From Metallyticus violacea (Eukaryota; Arthropoda; Insecta; Mantodea; Metallyticidae), in assembly GCA_030762175.1 (NCBI GenBank), contig CM060831.1, forward strand, positions 28,779,001 through 28,843,000: a stretch of DNA of 64,000 nt. The letters run 5' to 3'. The translations under genes and the position numbers were made by a program. Numbering within the stretch: position 1 is the first letter of the stretch; each line of letters opens with the position of its first letter. The notes beneath the pieces are model-generated. The model saw only the letters and a program-made list of their open reading frames with translations. It searched no databases and was not told the origin of the DNA. Positions 1 through 12,600 of the stretch are shown here, in pieces.

Positions 1-44
1 CCTACAGGAATATAAACAAGTCTCTAAATATTAATTTACCATAG

Positions 45-180
45 ATGTCAGAAATTCTGGACAAACATCTTTGTGTCAGGAAGCTATGTTGTCTTTGGGT
101 ACCCCACAACTTCACAGAAGAACAATGGGCAGTAAGAGTGGAATCCATATTTTGCCAATTGAACTTGTATAGAAGGGCTG
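45..180 (+). mobile_element. Mariner transposase fossil fragment
   Basis: One open frame reads VRKLCCLWVPHNFTEEQWAV. This matches the stretch just after the helix-turn-helix of mariner transposases, where the family usually shows a VRK...RWVPH.LTEEQK..R pattern. Only about 45 residues are recognisable and neither terminal inverted repeat is seen, so it is a truncated relic. It appears to belong to a different subfamily from the three mariner copies further along the window. Confidence 0.55.
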
Positions 181-613
181 CTTTTATACTGCTGCCATCT
201 AGGGTTTTGCACTGTCATGAAAAATCACAACACCCAATGACAGCAGGATAATCACTCTAACCTCCCGTTTCATCCAGTTTGTAATGCATATCTGTCAGTC
301 ATTATAGTGCAAGCTCTTATGCTGTGGGCACACACTTGGCTGAAGTTGCTTGCTTCAGCTTACTCCCACCTATGTATGGTACAGATACTTCAGATCACAT
401 GACATGCAGTGAGACAGACAAATGTCTTTGAGCTGCAGATAGTACAATTTCCTCTTACATTACTTCCAAACATATAAATAAGTGTAACTTATTTGCGGAA
501 TTACTCACATAATGTTCCCATAATTATGTCAGTTACACTTTGATTTTTCAACTTTATGAAGATATAGTGAAATTAATTAAATAGAAAATATACTTAGAGC
601 TTTGATCTTTTAC
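181..613. other. AT-rich non-coding sequence
   Basis: No coding frame, RNA gene or recognisable repeat was found here. It lies downstream of the tentative TXNDC11 exon on the minus strand and is probably intron. Confidence 0.4.
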
Positions 614-692
614 CTGGGTAATTTAGGCAGCACAACATGCTCTTGTGACTCTTGAAAAGAAGCAATAAGTACTGGTACAGGTACAAGAGTTC
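614..692 (-). CDS. Tentative TXNDC11 exon (downstream of exon 5)
   Basis: On the minus strand an AACAAGCAG acceptor precedes 79 bases that end at CCCAG followed by GTAAAAG, a good donor. One frame is open through the whole segment and includes VPVPVLIASFQESQEHVVLP. This loosely recalls the human TXNDC11 region that follows the exon-5-like segment. The phase does not join directly to exon 5, so a further exon of length 3n+1 would have to lie between them, and I could not find one. It may be a chance splice-bounded frame. Confidence 0.35.
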
Positions 693-3600
693 CTGCTTGT
701 TATTTTGAAATATATCATAAAAGAAGAAACACTTTGTACATAAATTTGTATCTTCTTAAGGAGTGCCTTCTATTTACTGTTCCCAAGCCTTGCCAGAAAA
801 GAAAGGAAATTCATGATATTGTTACTGTAGCATCTGCATCATGCATTGTTTATTTAGTTTAATGCTTTAAACAATATTCAACTGTAGAAAAAGTAACATC
901 TAGAACTAACATCCTAAAACATCTAGGAAGTATGGGGAAGTATGCAAGAAACCTTTAACAAAACACAACAACCTACTAATGGAACACTCTTAAAACTATA
1001 TACAACAAATGATAAAAGTACACAAAAAACAATGCAATGCCAATCTGATAACATAAACAACTCAAATATATAAAATTGAGGAACATTTAAATGAAATTCA
1101 CTTCACACTAGAAACAGAAATTGCAATTAAATCTACAAATCCACTCAAGTTTTTAGCATATAGATCATACATTCATCTATTGGTAAATGTGAAGAATCAA
1201 AATACTCTCCAAAAGTACTTAAAAATTAAGGAGAGATACAATACATATTAGATTTCTAGAATCTATATATTTTTACCATTGGCTCTAAAATGAACAAGAC
1301 AGAATACAGTGAAAGCATTTTTCACATTATTTGCCACTTGGCCAAAATATTACCAATTTGTTGCTAAAATAGAAGCTATAGAGTATATAATAAAAAATCT
1401 AATGTTCAGAAAAAATAAAATTTCAAAAAGCAGTTTGATTCATAGATTAAAATTTGCTATTGCAGCAATAGCATCAAATAAACTACCAAAAAAATATACC
1501 GCTGAATCAGAGAGCTCATAAAAACAGGTAAAACCATAGCTCATCAGTGGATACCATCACACACAAACCTTCTAGGAAATGAGACAGATTCAGTCCTGGT
1601 TGTGTAGTGTTAACCATCTTGCCTCCTAAACCAAAGATTGCAGGTTCAAACCCAGTCAGGACCAATGTATTTTTTCGGGTATAAAAATTCTAAGTATGAC
1701 TTTCTTCGGAAGGGAAGTAAAGAGTGGGTCCCGTGTCATATATTTACGACATAATAAAGAACCTCAAGCCTGAACAGAGAGGCCTCAGAGCAAAATTTGT
1801 CAGTTGTTTTATGCCCTGATTAAAATGGGAAGTTGATGACCTGAGATATTAAAGAGCGTCTGTAAATAAACCAAATCAAAAGAAATGAGACAGCAGATAA
1901 GTTAGCAAAGTAAGGGACAACCCTACAATAAAAAAGGACCATACTATCTTTCCATAGCCTCAGACCACTCTTACGAAACAAACATGAACACAGAAAGCAA
2001 AATCAAATGAAGATAAGAGCACCTGGAAAAAATACTTGCAAGCAGCAAAAAGGATGCGTAGCAATGCTCACACTCAACACATACCATGACTGTTTGGCTG
2101 GCCAACTATATAAAATTGATAAAAAAAATAATACTGGGAAGCAAGAATGAATAACTTCTAAAGCCCATCATATTTATAATGTAAAATAAAAAAATCATGC
2201 CCATAGTATGTTTAGCTATATAAATCAACAAAATTGACTACATACTCTTTCTACTTTTCCTTTTCTTTGCAGTACTCAATAAATTATGGAATATTTAACA
2301 ATATTGTAAAACACCCTTTATGTTTTAACTTATTTGGTATGCCACGGTAATGTTTCAATACGGTACATGTCATACATGCACATTTTACTTATATTTCCAA
2401 CATATGTTGGGTTTAATAATCTATATAGTTCAAGTTTATCTATATGGCACACAAATTAAGGTTGTAAACAGCATATCTTTAATGTCAATTCCTTACATAA
2501 AATATACTCTTATTAGAATCAATTTTAATTATTTTAATTTTGGAGTTTAAAGACAAAACTGATAAACATACCAGATTATAATAATAATTTTTATTCTGAA
2601 GTGGATTACGAGGTGTGTAAAGCACTACAACTGGTCCAGTTTCAAGATAAGGTGCAAGAGTAAGGCTCTTCACTCCAGGGGGAGATATCCATTGTGTCAC
2701 TTGATGAATGTTCTGCCATGTCCATTTAACCAGCATATCAGCATCAAACTGTTGCTCCCCTGAGTACTCCTGTAATGAATATGTCTTCAATGAAGTAGGA
2801 AAGGTTAGCAAAAACAAATATACTGTCAACTATCACAAATTACTAAACTACATAAACTGATTTTTTTATTTATTTTTTTTTTTTTATTTGGTTTATTTAA
2901 GGATGCTCTATAACATCTCAGGTCATCAGTGTCCCATTCAATTCAGGCATGAAATGGCTGACAAATTTTGCTCAGAAGCCTCTTTTTTCAGGCTTCAGTT
3001 ATTTTATCATGCTGTAAATATACGACATGAGACCCACAGCTTTACTTCCCTTCCGAAGGAAGCCATACTTAGGATTTTTATGCCTGAAAAAATCCATCGG
3101 TCCTGGCCGGGATCGAACCCACAATCTTGGGTTTAGGAGGCAAGTATAGTTACCACTACACAGGACCGACAAACCACATAAACTGTAAATACTGTAATAA
3201 ACTTTGACACAATGTGTTGTGATGATGTTGATCATGAGCCTTTGTGAAATAGTGTTTAATTCCCATTTTAACTACTGTGGCATCAGTGTGGTGGAAAATA
3301 ATAAATTGAGAAAAGAATAATTTTTTACATGAAGCAAACATTCCAAGTTTAAGTTTAGTATATCTCCTGGGCATAGGTCAGTAATGAGTACTGAGGAAAA
3401 CCTGGAAAAAACCTCAGTCAGCAAAGAGATTCCTGGCAAGATTCAAACTGAAGATATCTTGTTTTTTGAATCTACCTCAGCAACCTGAGCCACCATATTG
3501 GTTGACAATGATTATGATGATGATACTTTATTGCATTGAACATAAGGGTTTTACTCCAGTCCATTCTGAGCTTCACAAGGTATGATAGCATATAACCACA

Positions 3601-6600
3601 GCCATTATATACGAGGGTAGGTCCATGAGTTTCCGGCCTAACCATTTTCTAGGCATGATAAAGACAAAAACTATTTCACTTTTCAATATAGTTACACTTT
3701 AATGCAATACATTCCTCACATCTTTACATTAACATTTCAAACCCCCCCCCCCCCAAATAGTAAGAAGTATTGTCTGCAAAATGGGCATAAACAGCATTCA
3801 TCAAATCTTCATTACACTTACATTTCCTTCCTCAAAGGTCCTTCTTGGTTTTGAGGAAAGGAAATAGTCACTGGGAGTTAGATCTGGGATGTAGGGTGGA
3901 TGGTTGATCTCCTTGAAGTCACATTTCTTCACAGCTTTCTTTGCACAAGAGCTGTGAGCACAGGCGCATTGTCTTGAAGAGGGTGCACACCACCACTTAG
4001 CTTTCCTTACATTTTCTCTTTGATGGAAGCATGTAGGCTGTGCAGTAAGCCAGCACAGTACTCCCCATTTACTGTGGTGTTCCTCTCCTTGAAGTCAATG
4101 AAGAATATTCCTTCACAGTCCCAAAAGACTGTGGCCATGATCTTCTTGGTTCACTGAGTGACCTTGGCCTTTAGAGGCGTTGCTACACCAGGTTTATGCC
4201 ACTCCATTGATTCTCTTTTGGACAAGGGATCATAGAAGAGGACCATAGTTTCATCTCCTGTAACAATGTTTTGCAGAACTTCTCTCTCATTGCCATGGCA
4301 GAGCTCCAAAAATGCCGCACAACAGATGACTTGTGCCTGCTTTTGAACTGAGGAAAGAAATCTTGCACTAACCTTATTCATGTTTAAATGTTCATCGATA
4401 ATTCAAAGGACTGTTGTTTTTGAAAGACTAAACATCGCTGCTATTTCTGTAACTTTGAGCCACTTCTTTCTTCTTCCACAAGAGCAATGTTTTCAGAGAA
4501 AACACCTCCAAGGGCCGACCTGCATGCTCTTTGTCTTTAATGCTTTTTCGACCCATTTGAAAAAGTTTGGCCCATTCTTTTACAGTAGTATATGAGGGGG
4601 AAGCTTCCCCAATTACACCATCCAACCGCTGTTTAATTTTATTTGCAGTAGGTCCTACTTTTGTGAAGAACTTAATAACAGTTCAATACTCCATTTTGAA
4701 CATGTCACGATCTTCTACACATAGCCTTCTTTATGCAACTATATCTGAACAAAGGAACACAATAGAGTGCAAGTTACAGTTGCAATTATTTACTTAACAG
4801 ATAAGGATTTTGTGAAGGCGATAATCCTTATCGCGAGGCCTGAAACTTATGGACACGCACACATCGCAGATTAGGGGGAGCCGAGCAGCAGATCTTCAGG
4901 AGGGAGAAGATGGTGGGAGTGGTATGACGTCAGGAAAGCCAGTGGCAAAAAGAAAAACAAAGAGGAGGTGTCACTGAGGAAAGAGGAGGTAGCAGCAGTG
5001 CGGAGATTAGTGGAGAGAGGGGACCTCAGTTGGACGCAAACTATTGGTAGTGGGGAAGGAGTGGGAAATGAAAGTGGGCAAGGCAAGAGAAGTGGGATGA
5101 ATACAGAACAAGGGGGAGATAGTATTGTTTCATCTCCGCATGGAAGTATCTGGGTAGTGAATAAGGATAAAACCCCAAATGAAGGGATTCAGTTAAGAAG
5201 TAAAAAACTCTAGAAAGTTTATGTGGTCCAAGGGGAGAATGAGATCACAATAACAGACAGTGAGGAGATTAGGTTACTGGAACTGTGAAGGTTTAAAAAA
5301 TAAAATTAACACAGGAACTTTACAATACTTATTGGGTACTATGGAGTATTTTGCAGTAGTAGAAACATGGTTAAAGGATGAAGAGATTACAATATAGAAT
5401 TTTAAATATGTAGGAAGAAAGGCTGAAACGATGGCAAGGAAAAGAAGACCATTAGGAGGGCTAGGGTTTTTTGTTAAGAATGATTTGAGTAAAACCATTA
5501 GAGACACTTGGTCTAGGTGCAAGGAAGTATTTTGGGTCATATTGGAAGATAAAGTATTAGATGAAAGTACAATATGTATAGGTATTGTATATAACCCTCC
5601 AAATACCTCACAGTTCCATAACCCAGCCTAGACAGAGATATTGAAAGGTAAAGGGATAAATATTTTAACATTGAGATTATATTTATGGGAGATTTTAATA
5701 AAAGAATTGGTGAGCTTGATGTAAACTTAATGAATGGGTGGGAAATAACTATGTAATAGAAAAAAATGAGAATATTAGACACAGTAAAGACAGGGTGGAA
5801 GGTAAAGGAAGTGAAAAAGCACTCGATATTTTAAATGGTAAATACGGGGAGAATGAGCAAGGAGAATTCACCTTCATACATAAAAATGGCCAGAGTGCAA
5901 TTGATTTTATATTATGGTCAAGTAATATTACTCATATGATAAGTAACTTTAAAGTGTCAAATATAAGCTTGAGTAGTGGCCATTTTCCACTAATAACGGA
6001 TATAAATATTAAATCATAGAATGTATTTATTAACCAAATTGGGGGAGAGAATACTGGTGTAAGAGAATATATTAGATTTAAATGGAAGGATGAATGCAAG
6101 ATTAACTTTGATCTTGCTTTAGAATCTGAGATAGGAAAAATATGTCAACATGGGATAGTTTATAACTTAAAAATATATGAAGTTGAAAATGCAATCAGCA
6201 TATTGAATTTTATTATGTGCTGGGGTGGGAAAGGGATGAAAGTAATAAACAAGAGCCACATTAAAAGTGATATCTGGTTTGATGACGAATGTAAAATACA
6301 TAAATGTATTGTAAAAGTTAGTCTAGTAAAATGGAGGGAATTAGGGGATCCTCAATCAAAAGAGGAGTATTTACAAAGTAAATATTACTATAATAAATTA
6401 TTAGAAAGCAAGAAACGTATATGGAGGGAAAGAAATATTAATAAATTGACCAAGGTTATTGCGGAGAATAATGTAAGTAAAATATGAAAGGGTATAAAGA
6501 CTTTATATAAAAAATATGTACTTAAATCTAATATAAACCAAGAAGAATGGTTAAGATATTTTTCAGATCTGTTTGCATGTCAAAGCTCTATAAAAGGGAG

Positions 6601-9600
6601 GATAATTCCAGAGATAGAAAATTACTATGTAGAAAGGTTAGATAGGGATATAACAGAGAGAGAAGTAGAGAAACAGATTAAAAGAATAAAAAGAAACAAA
6701 GCAACAGGAATAGATGGTATACAAGGGAAATTCCTTAAAGAATGGTATAGAGATAAGAATCGACTTAAGGTACTAACACTGATGTTTAATACAATGAAAG
6801 CCAAGGAGTACACACCGAAAAGTTGGAGAAAAGCAATTATACAACCAATTTACAAAGGTAAAGGGGACTTAGATAAACCTAGTAACTATAGGGGTATACC
6901 ACTGTTGTCCAATGTGGGAAAAATCTATACAGGAATATTGGCTGATAGGTTGCAGGAATGGGCAGAAGAATATAACATTCTTTCGGAATTTCAAATGGAC
7001 TTTAGGAAAGGAAAGCGGACGATTGATAACATATTTGTTATAAAAACTATATATATTTAAAAGGCAAAAAAGGTAAAATTTATATGGCCTTTATTGACTT
7101 AGAAAAAGCTTTTGACCGAATAGAGATGAAACTATTGTGGCATAAGCTATCAGAGAAAGAGGTTAGTAAACAAATGGTCACTATTCTAAAAGGATTGTAT
7201 AACGGGAATATCTTTTGCATAAAATATGAAGAAAGGACAATAACAAGGAAAGTACAGCAGGAAAAAAGGATTAAGGCAAGGTTGCAAGCTAAGTCCAATG
7301 TTATTTAATTTGTTTATTGATGACATATTGAAGAATATAAGCAATAATAATCATCTTTTGCCAGTAATAAATAAATTGCAAATCCCTGAACTTCTCTTTG
7401 CAGATGATTTGGTAGTAGGCTCCATTACTATGGTCGTTACAAGAGTAGATAAATGCTGCATAGAATGGGGTTTAAAAGTAAATAGAGAGAAAACCCAAAT
7501 TCTAGCATTTAAGAAAGGCACTAAATTAAGTAAACATGTAAAGTGGAAGAAGGAAAATAAAGAATATAAAGTTGTGCACGATTGCACATACCTGGGTATA
7601 AGAATAGATGCAGGGGGGAAATGGCAAAAACAAATGAAATCAGCACTAGCAAAAGGAAAATCAGCTATGATGGCTGTAAGGGGGTGCCTATATAAAATGC
7701 CTGAGATGGAGAGGAAATGGCTGAAAAGGGTGTACAATTCGGTAGTTGAGGCCCGAATGCTCTATGGTATTGAAATTTGGGGACTTGAGAAAGGTTGGGA
7801 GGTTGTAGATCACGTTCATAGGCTGTTTTGTAAGGAAGTAGGGCTGCCAATAGCAACAGCAAACGAAGTTGCGCAGATTGAAATGGGAAGAGGTGCAAGA
7901 AAGGGAATAGTTATGGAGAGAGCTTTAAAATTGGTATAGGATTCTAAATTTATATGATGATAATTTATTGAAACAATGTTTGCAATATCAAGAATCAAGT
8001 TTACAAAACACAGTTTGGGTTAGTAACTTGAGATATAAACTAGAAAGTAATGGATTAGGGGATATATGGAGAAAAAGAGAAATAAACCACAAAGGTTTCT
8101 GGAAGGAAGTTAGGAGAAGATTCGAGAACATAGAAATTAAAAAATTATTTAGTCAATTATCTGAGAAAAGGTCACTAGTTTTTTATGTCTCGATGAAAAA
8201 TAGCTGGGGAAGAGAGAGGTATATAGATAACACTAATAATTATGAAAGAAAGGGGATAGCCTGGCTAAGAGCAGGAATATGGAGGTTAAAAGGTCAAAGA
8301 AATGGATACCCACAAGGCGTGTGCCCATTATGTGGGGATAAAGAAGATGTAAAACATATAATTTATGAATGTAAAGAAACTGATACTTGGAGGAAAGAAA
8401 GTATAAGATTAATTAGGGAGAACAGTAATGTTAACAAAATAATAGAAAAAAACTGTAAAGATATAGGAAAATTTTTATAGAAAGTAAGAAATAAATGAAA
8501 ATGGACTGTGAAGAGAAGAAAGGAACAATAGATTAGGAGAGTGTGTTCTAGAATCTGTAGTGAGCCTTGTAATATATTTGTTACTTATAAGGTATTAAGT
8601 AAGTAAAAATAGTCTGGGGTTAATTGATTAATCATTCATTTTGGCGCTTCGGGTCAAATCTGAGTCCCCTGGGCTACTGCTGATGAACCGGGGACTGGGA
8701 ATTGACTAAACCGAGGCGAATATTTTGAATTTTGTTAAATTATTTTGTATTTAGGAGAATGTAATAGAATTAAACATATTATGGTAAAAATAATTGTAAT
8801 TGGAAGGGGTTACACCTAAAATGACCTGGGTCAGATAAGTGGAGGCCCTGGTGTATTTTGTATATGTAATTTTCTTAGCACTTAATAAACATATCTTATC
8901 ACATATCATATCATATATGAATGGATGTATGTATGGATGGGTGGAAGGGTATGTGGGTTGGTGGGAGGGTATATAAATGAATGAATTTTTATTTCTCACA
9001 TATCAATACACAAAATATTTATAACAAAATAAACACCAAAAAATCAATTAAGATTAAAATATAACAAATAGGATCAAACCCTTTCGCAATTCCAGAAGGG
9101 ACTAACTCCAATCAAAATTTCAATTTTATTGGCTCTGTCCCCCAGTCCCCAGTAGCAATCTACTGGAATGTCCAGGGATAAGGCTGTGATCCAACTAAAA
9201 GAAAAACAATACTAAAAATAATTTATAGTCAAATCATTATTATAACCAATTAACTGCAATTTCTACACTAATAATTCCCAATTTTCTGAATTGTTCAATT
9301 AACCTAAACAAACATACATAATATGTAACAAAATTTTAACACTATCAAAAGTAATCTAAAAATTCATCAATACCAAAACTAAGGTTCTCCCATACCTTAA
9401 GTGCCATTTTATATAATAAAAACAATACATTGCAAATTATCCAGAACTAAATTTGACATTGAGACCACCACCATCCAGAATATCATCGCCAGTTTGGCAA
9501 GATCTTCAAAGAACATGGTATAAAATTAGAACCACAAAATAAATATAATATTAAAAATTTATTAGGTTCTTCGTTGAAAGATAGCATAGCACAAGAGAAA

Positions 9601-12600
9601 AAAATCAGGCATATATGCAAAAAAGTTTAGACTGTGATTTAAAATACATAGGAAAAATGAAGAAAAATTTAAAAACCAGAAAGAAAGAACATTTTAGAAA
9701 TATTCAGCTAAAAAGTTGGAAAAATTGGCAGTAACAGCTCAATTTTGGAAATACAACTATGAAATTAGGCAAGAAACCATTTTGTTAAAAGAAATGCACA
9801 CTCCAGTAGAACAATCTACATGGGAAAACATTTTCATTCTTAAAAATTGAGGAAAATTCATGAATTTTGACATCCCATCTCTTGACAAATTTAGCAAATT
9901 CCCTTCATGCCAGCAAATGTCAACAGAGTAGCTCAGCTACAACCATGATCATATCAAACAACTGAAAATTTACCAAACAGTTAGTCAACATGTGAAGATG
10001 ATGGTTTCCGAAACATGTCCTCATTAGAAACCCAGTAAGTGAAGCTCGTATCAACATTCAGAAACATTCAATTTGGAATGATGCATTAATGTTTCACATA
10101 GTATAGAGATAATAATAACCATTTAGTATGCACTTAACATTGTCAATTTAAATGATCACATTGGTGGTTCTAACCATATAACAGGTTCTGGCAGTTAATA
10201 GTGTTAACATGCACATCCTTGTTATTCAGTGTAGAGAACTACAGTTTGATCATTTCTTTGGTCTAGTGGTTAGCATTGCTGACTGCTGGCCGGGGGAATT
10301 CCCAGTACTCTGCAATATTGCCCTGTATCAATGAAGTCATAAGATGGAGATAAAGGAAACAGAGGTTGCCATGGCAGGCCCAGGCTTACCCCGGGCTGAA
10401 GAAGAAGAAGAAGAAGAAGAAGAAGAAGAAGAAGAAGAAGAAGAAAGAAGAAGGAGAAGAAGAAGAAGAAGAAGAAAGGAAGAAGAAGAAGAAGAAGAAG
10501 AAGAAGAAGAAGAAGAAGAAGAAGAAGAAGAAGAAGAAGGGGAAGGAGGGGGGAGGAGGAGGAGAACTACAATTTGTTGGAGAGTTTAGCATAAAGTACT
10601 TGGGACTGTTATTTCTGCAGCTTATTCTGTGCTTTTGTCAGTACTTTTACTTACCAATGTCTCATTCCACAGATATATCCTTACAGTAGGGAAGCGCACT
10701 ACACCAAAATCTCTGGAGGCTGTTACCATATCAGTGACTACAGCAAACCCAATTTCACGGTATGGGTCTCTTTCTAGGAACTTGAGAGATGCCGTATAAA
10801 AAGTATGATATCCTGGACCACCCAAATTGCCTTTGAAGTCAAAGAAACCAATAATAACAGCCTGTAAGAAATAAAAGGCAATTAAATATTAACAGCAACC
10901 TTTGCACTTTATACCTTTGTTATATTTCTTAAGTTAAGACCAACAGATTTAAAAAGTCAGTTTAGATATTTTCTACTAGATATATCATTGTTTAAAATAT
11001 GTATTTCATATAACATCATGGATCCTATTTTTCAAGTTTACCAGATGGCGATTTTCTTCTAATGTGAACTCACGTCTCTAAAATTAAAAAATGTCTACAC
11101 CTGCATAAGAAGTAGTTGCATATTGTTTTCCATACATATGTCTAGTAGAGGATTATAATGTATTAAATGATGAACAAGATAGCCGTGACAAGGGTTAGGA
11201 TAGATCAAAAGGCAGAATGAGCTATAGAAGAAGCCATAGTGTCCGGAGGGAACTTCAATTATTGCTCTGTCCTTCACAAACTCCTCATAATGATTGCTGA
11301 AAGTGAACCTGGGTTGTTTCAGTGAAAAGTTAATAATCTTTACCATTCAGTTATGCTACTGTCTACTATACATCATGATTGCCTATGTTTTATTGATTCA
11401 ATTACAGAGTACAAAAGCAGTTAGCTTGAAGTAAAGAGACAGAATAGAATTACATAACTGTTGTTGCAAATTACTCTTCACTTGTTTTTAGTGTTACTAA
11501 GTGATAGGTTACTTTGTCGACTGCTATGATCTAATGATATATTGCTTCACTGTTCACAACTCCTGTTAATTCATTATTCCTAACTTACTTATATTTTAAT
11601 TACCAGCATGAGGAACAACCCAAATATCTTTCTTTCTTAGTCATCATATCAGGATTTTTTATATTTCTCTGGAACTGCTCAAATTTATTTATGCTTAGCA
11701 CTTATAGATGTTAGAGGTACAAGCAATTAGCCAAAATCTCAAATGTCATTTATTCTTTGCTTAACGTAAGCTGAGATGTGATGCATTTGTTGACCATAGT
11801 GCAAATGTCTTTTTTCTCCTCCTATGTAAATAGTTCACAAAGCTCAGCTTGTTTTTTTAAGGTTATTAATAAATAAAATTACAATAAATATCTGACAGAG
11901 GAGTTTTCAAACAATAATCATTTTAATTATGTATTAAATTCCGTACTGATAAGACATTGTAGACATTGTGGACAAATAGAGAGGTGTTTTGTTAAAAGTG
12001 CATGCCTTATTTTCTGCATCTCTTTCCATGTCCAGTCACAGTGCCTTATTCCTGTCTTTCTGCTCCAGCATAAGCATGGAAATTTACATTTGTTGATTGT
12101 GCACATCAGCTTCTAGCAGACTAGGTATAGTACAATACTAAAGTATTATTTGAACATAAAATTGTTAGATATTTTGTCAAAGGACCTTTTTTTTAAGTAG
12201 AAATTCTTTAACATGATATAAATATATGAATTAGATCCACACCTTAGGTCCCTCTCAGAGGACTTCCACTTGAAATTTTTACATCCACAAAAATACCATT
12301 GATCTTGATCAGATTTCAACCCATGGACTTTGGATTCAGAGGAGATTATGATACCCTAAAATCTTCAGTAAAGAACTATTAAATTCTTCATTATTACATA
12401 ATGTGGCTAAACTTAAGTGTTTCTCCAGTGGCGAGTTAGTTATCATTGGACAGAGTCACCACATAGTACACATGTATATCAATGCAGTAGTTGGTTAGGG
12501 TTAGATTAGGTTTAGCTCTTCCATTTTATAAAAAATTTTTTTAAACATGTAAGTTACAAAATATCCAGTACTAAACTAACAACATGTGAAGGTTGTTTGT

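Noticed and set aside
2485..2829. Single 114-codon minus-strand gene
   Set aside because: The middle part is TXNDC11 exon 5; the ends are intron read-through beyond the AG and GT.
10259..10310. Candidate tRNA gene (TGGTCTAGTGGTTAGC)
   Set aside because: Only the A box is good. No cloverleaf can be completed and the body runs into a SINE-like sequence, so it is treated as a SINE head.
10344..10689. Open frames of poly-Glu, poly-Lys and, on the minus strand, poly-Ser/Phe
   Set aside because: They are translations of the GAA microsatellite and are not genes.
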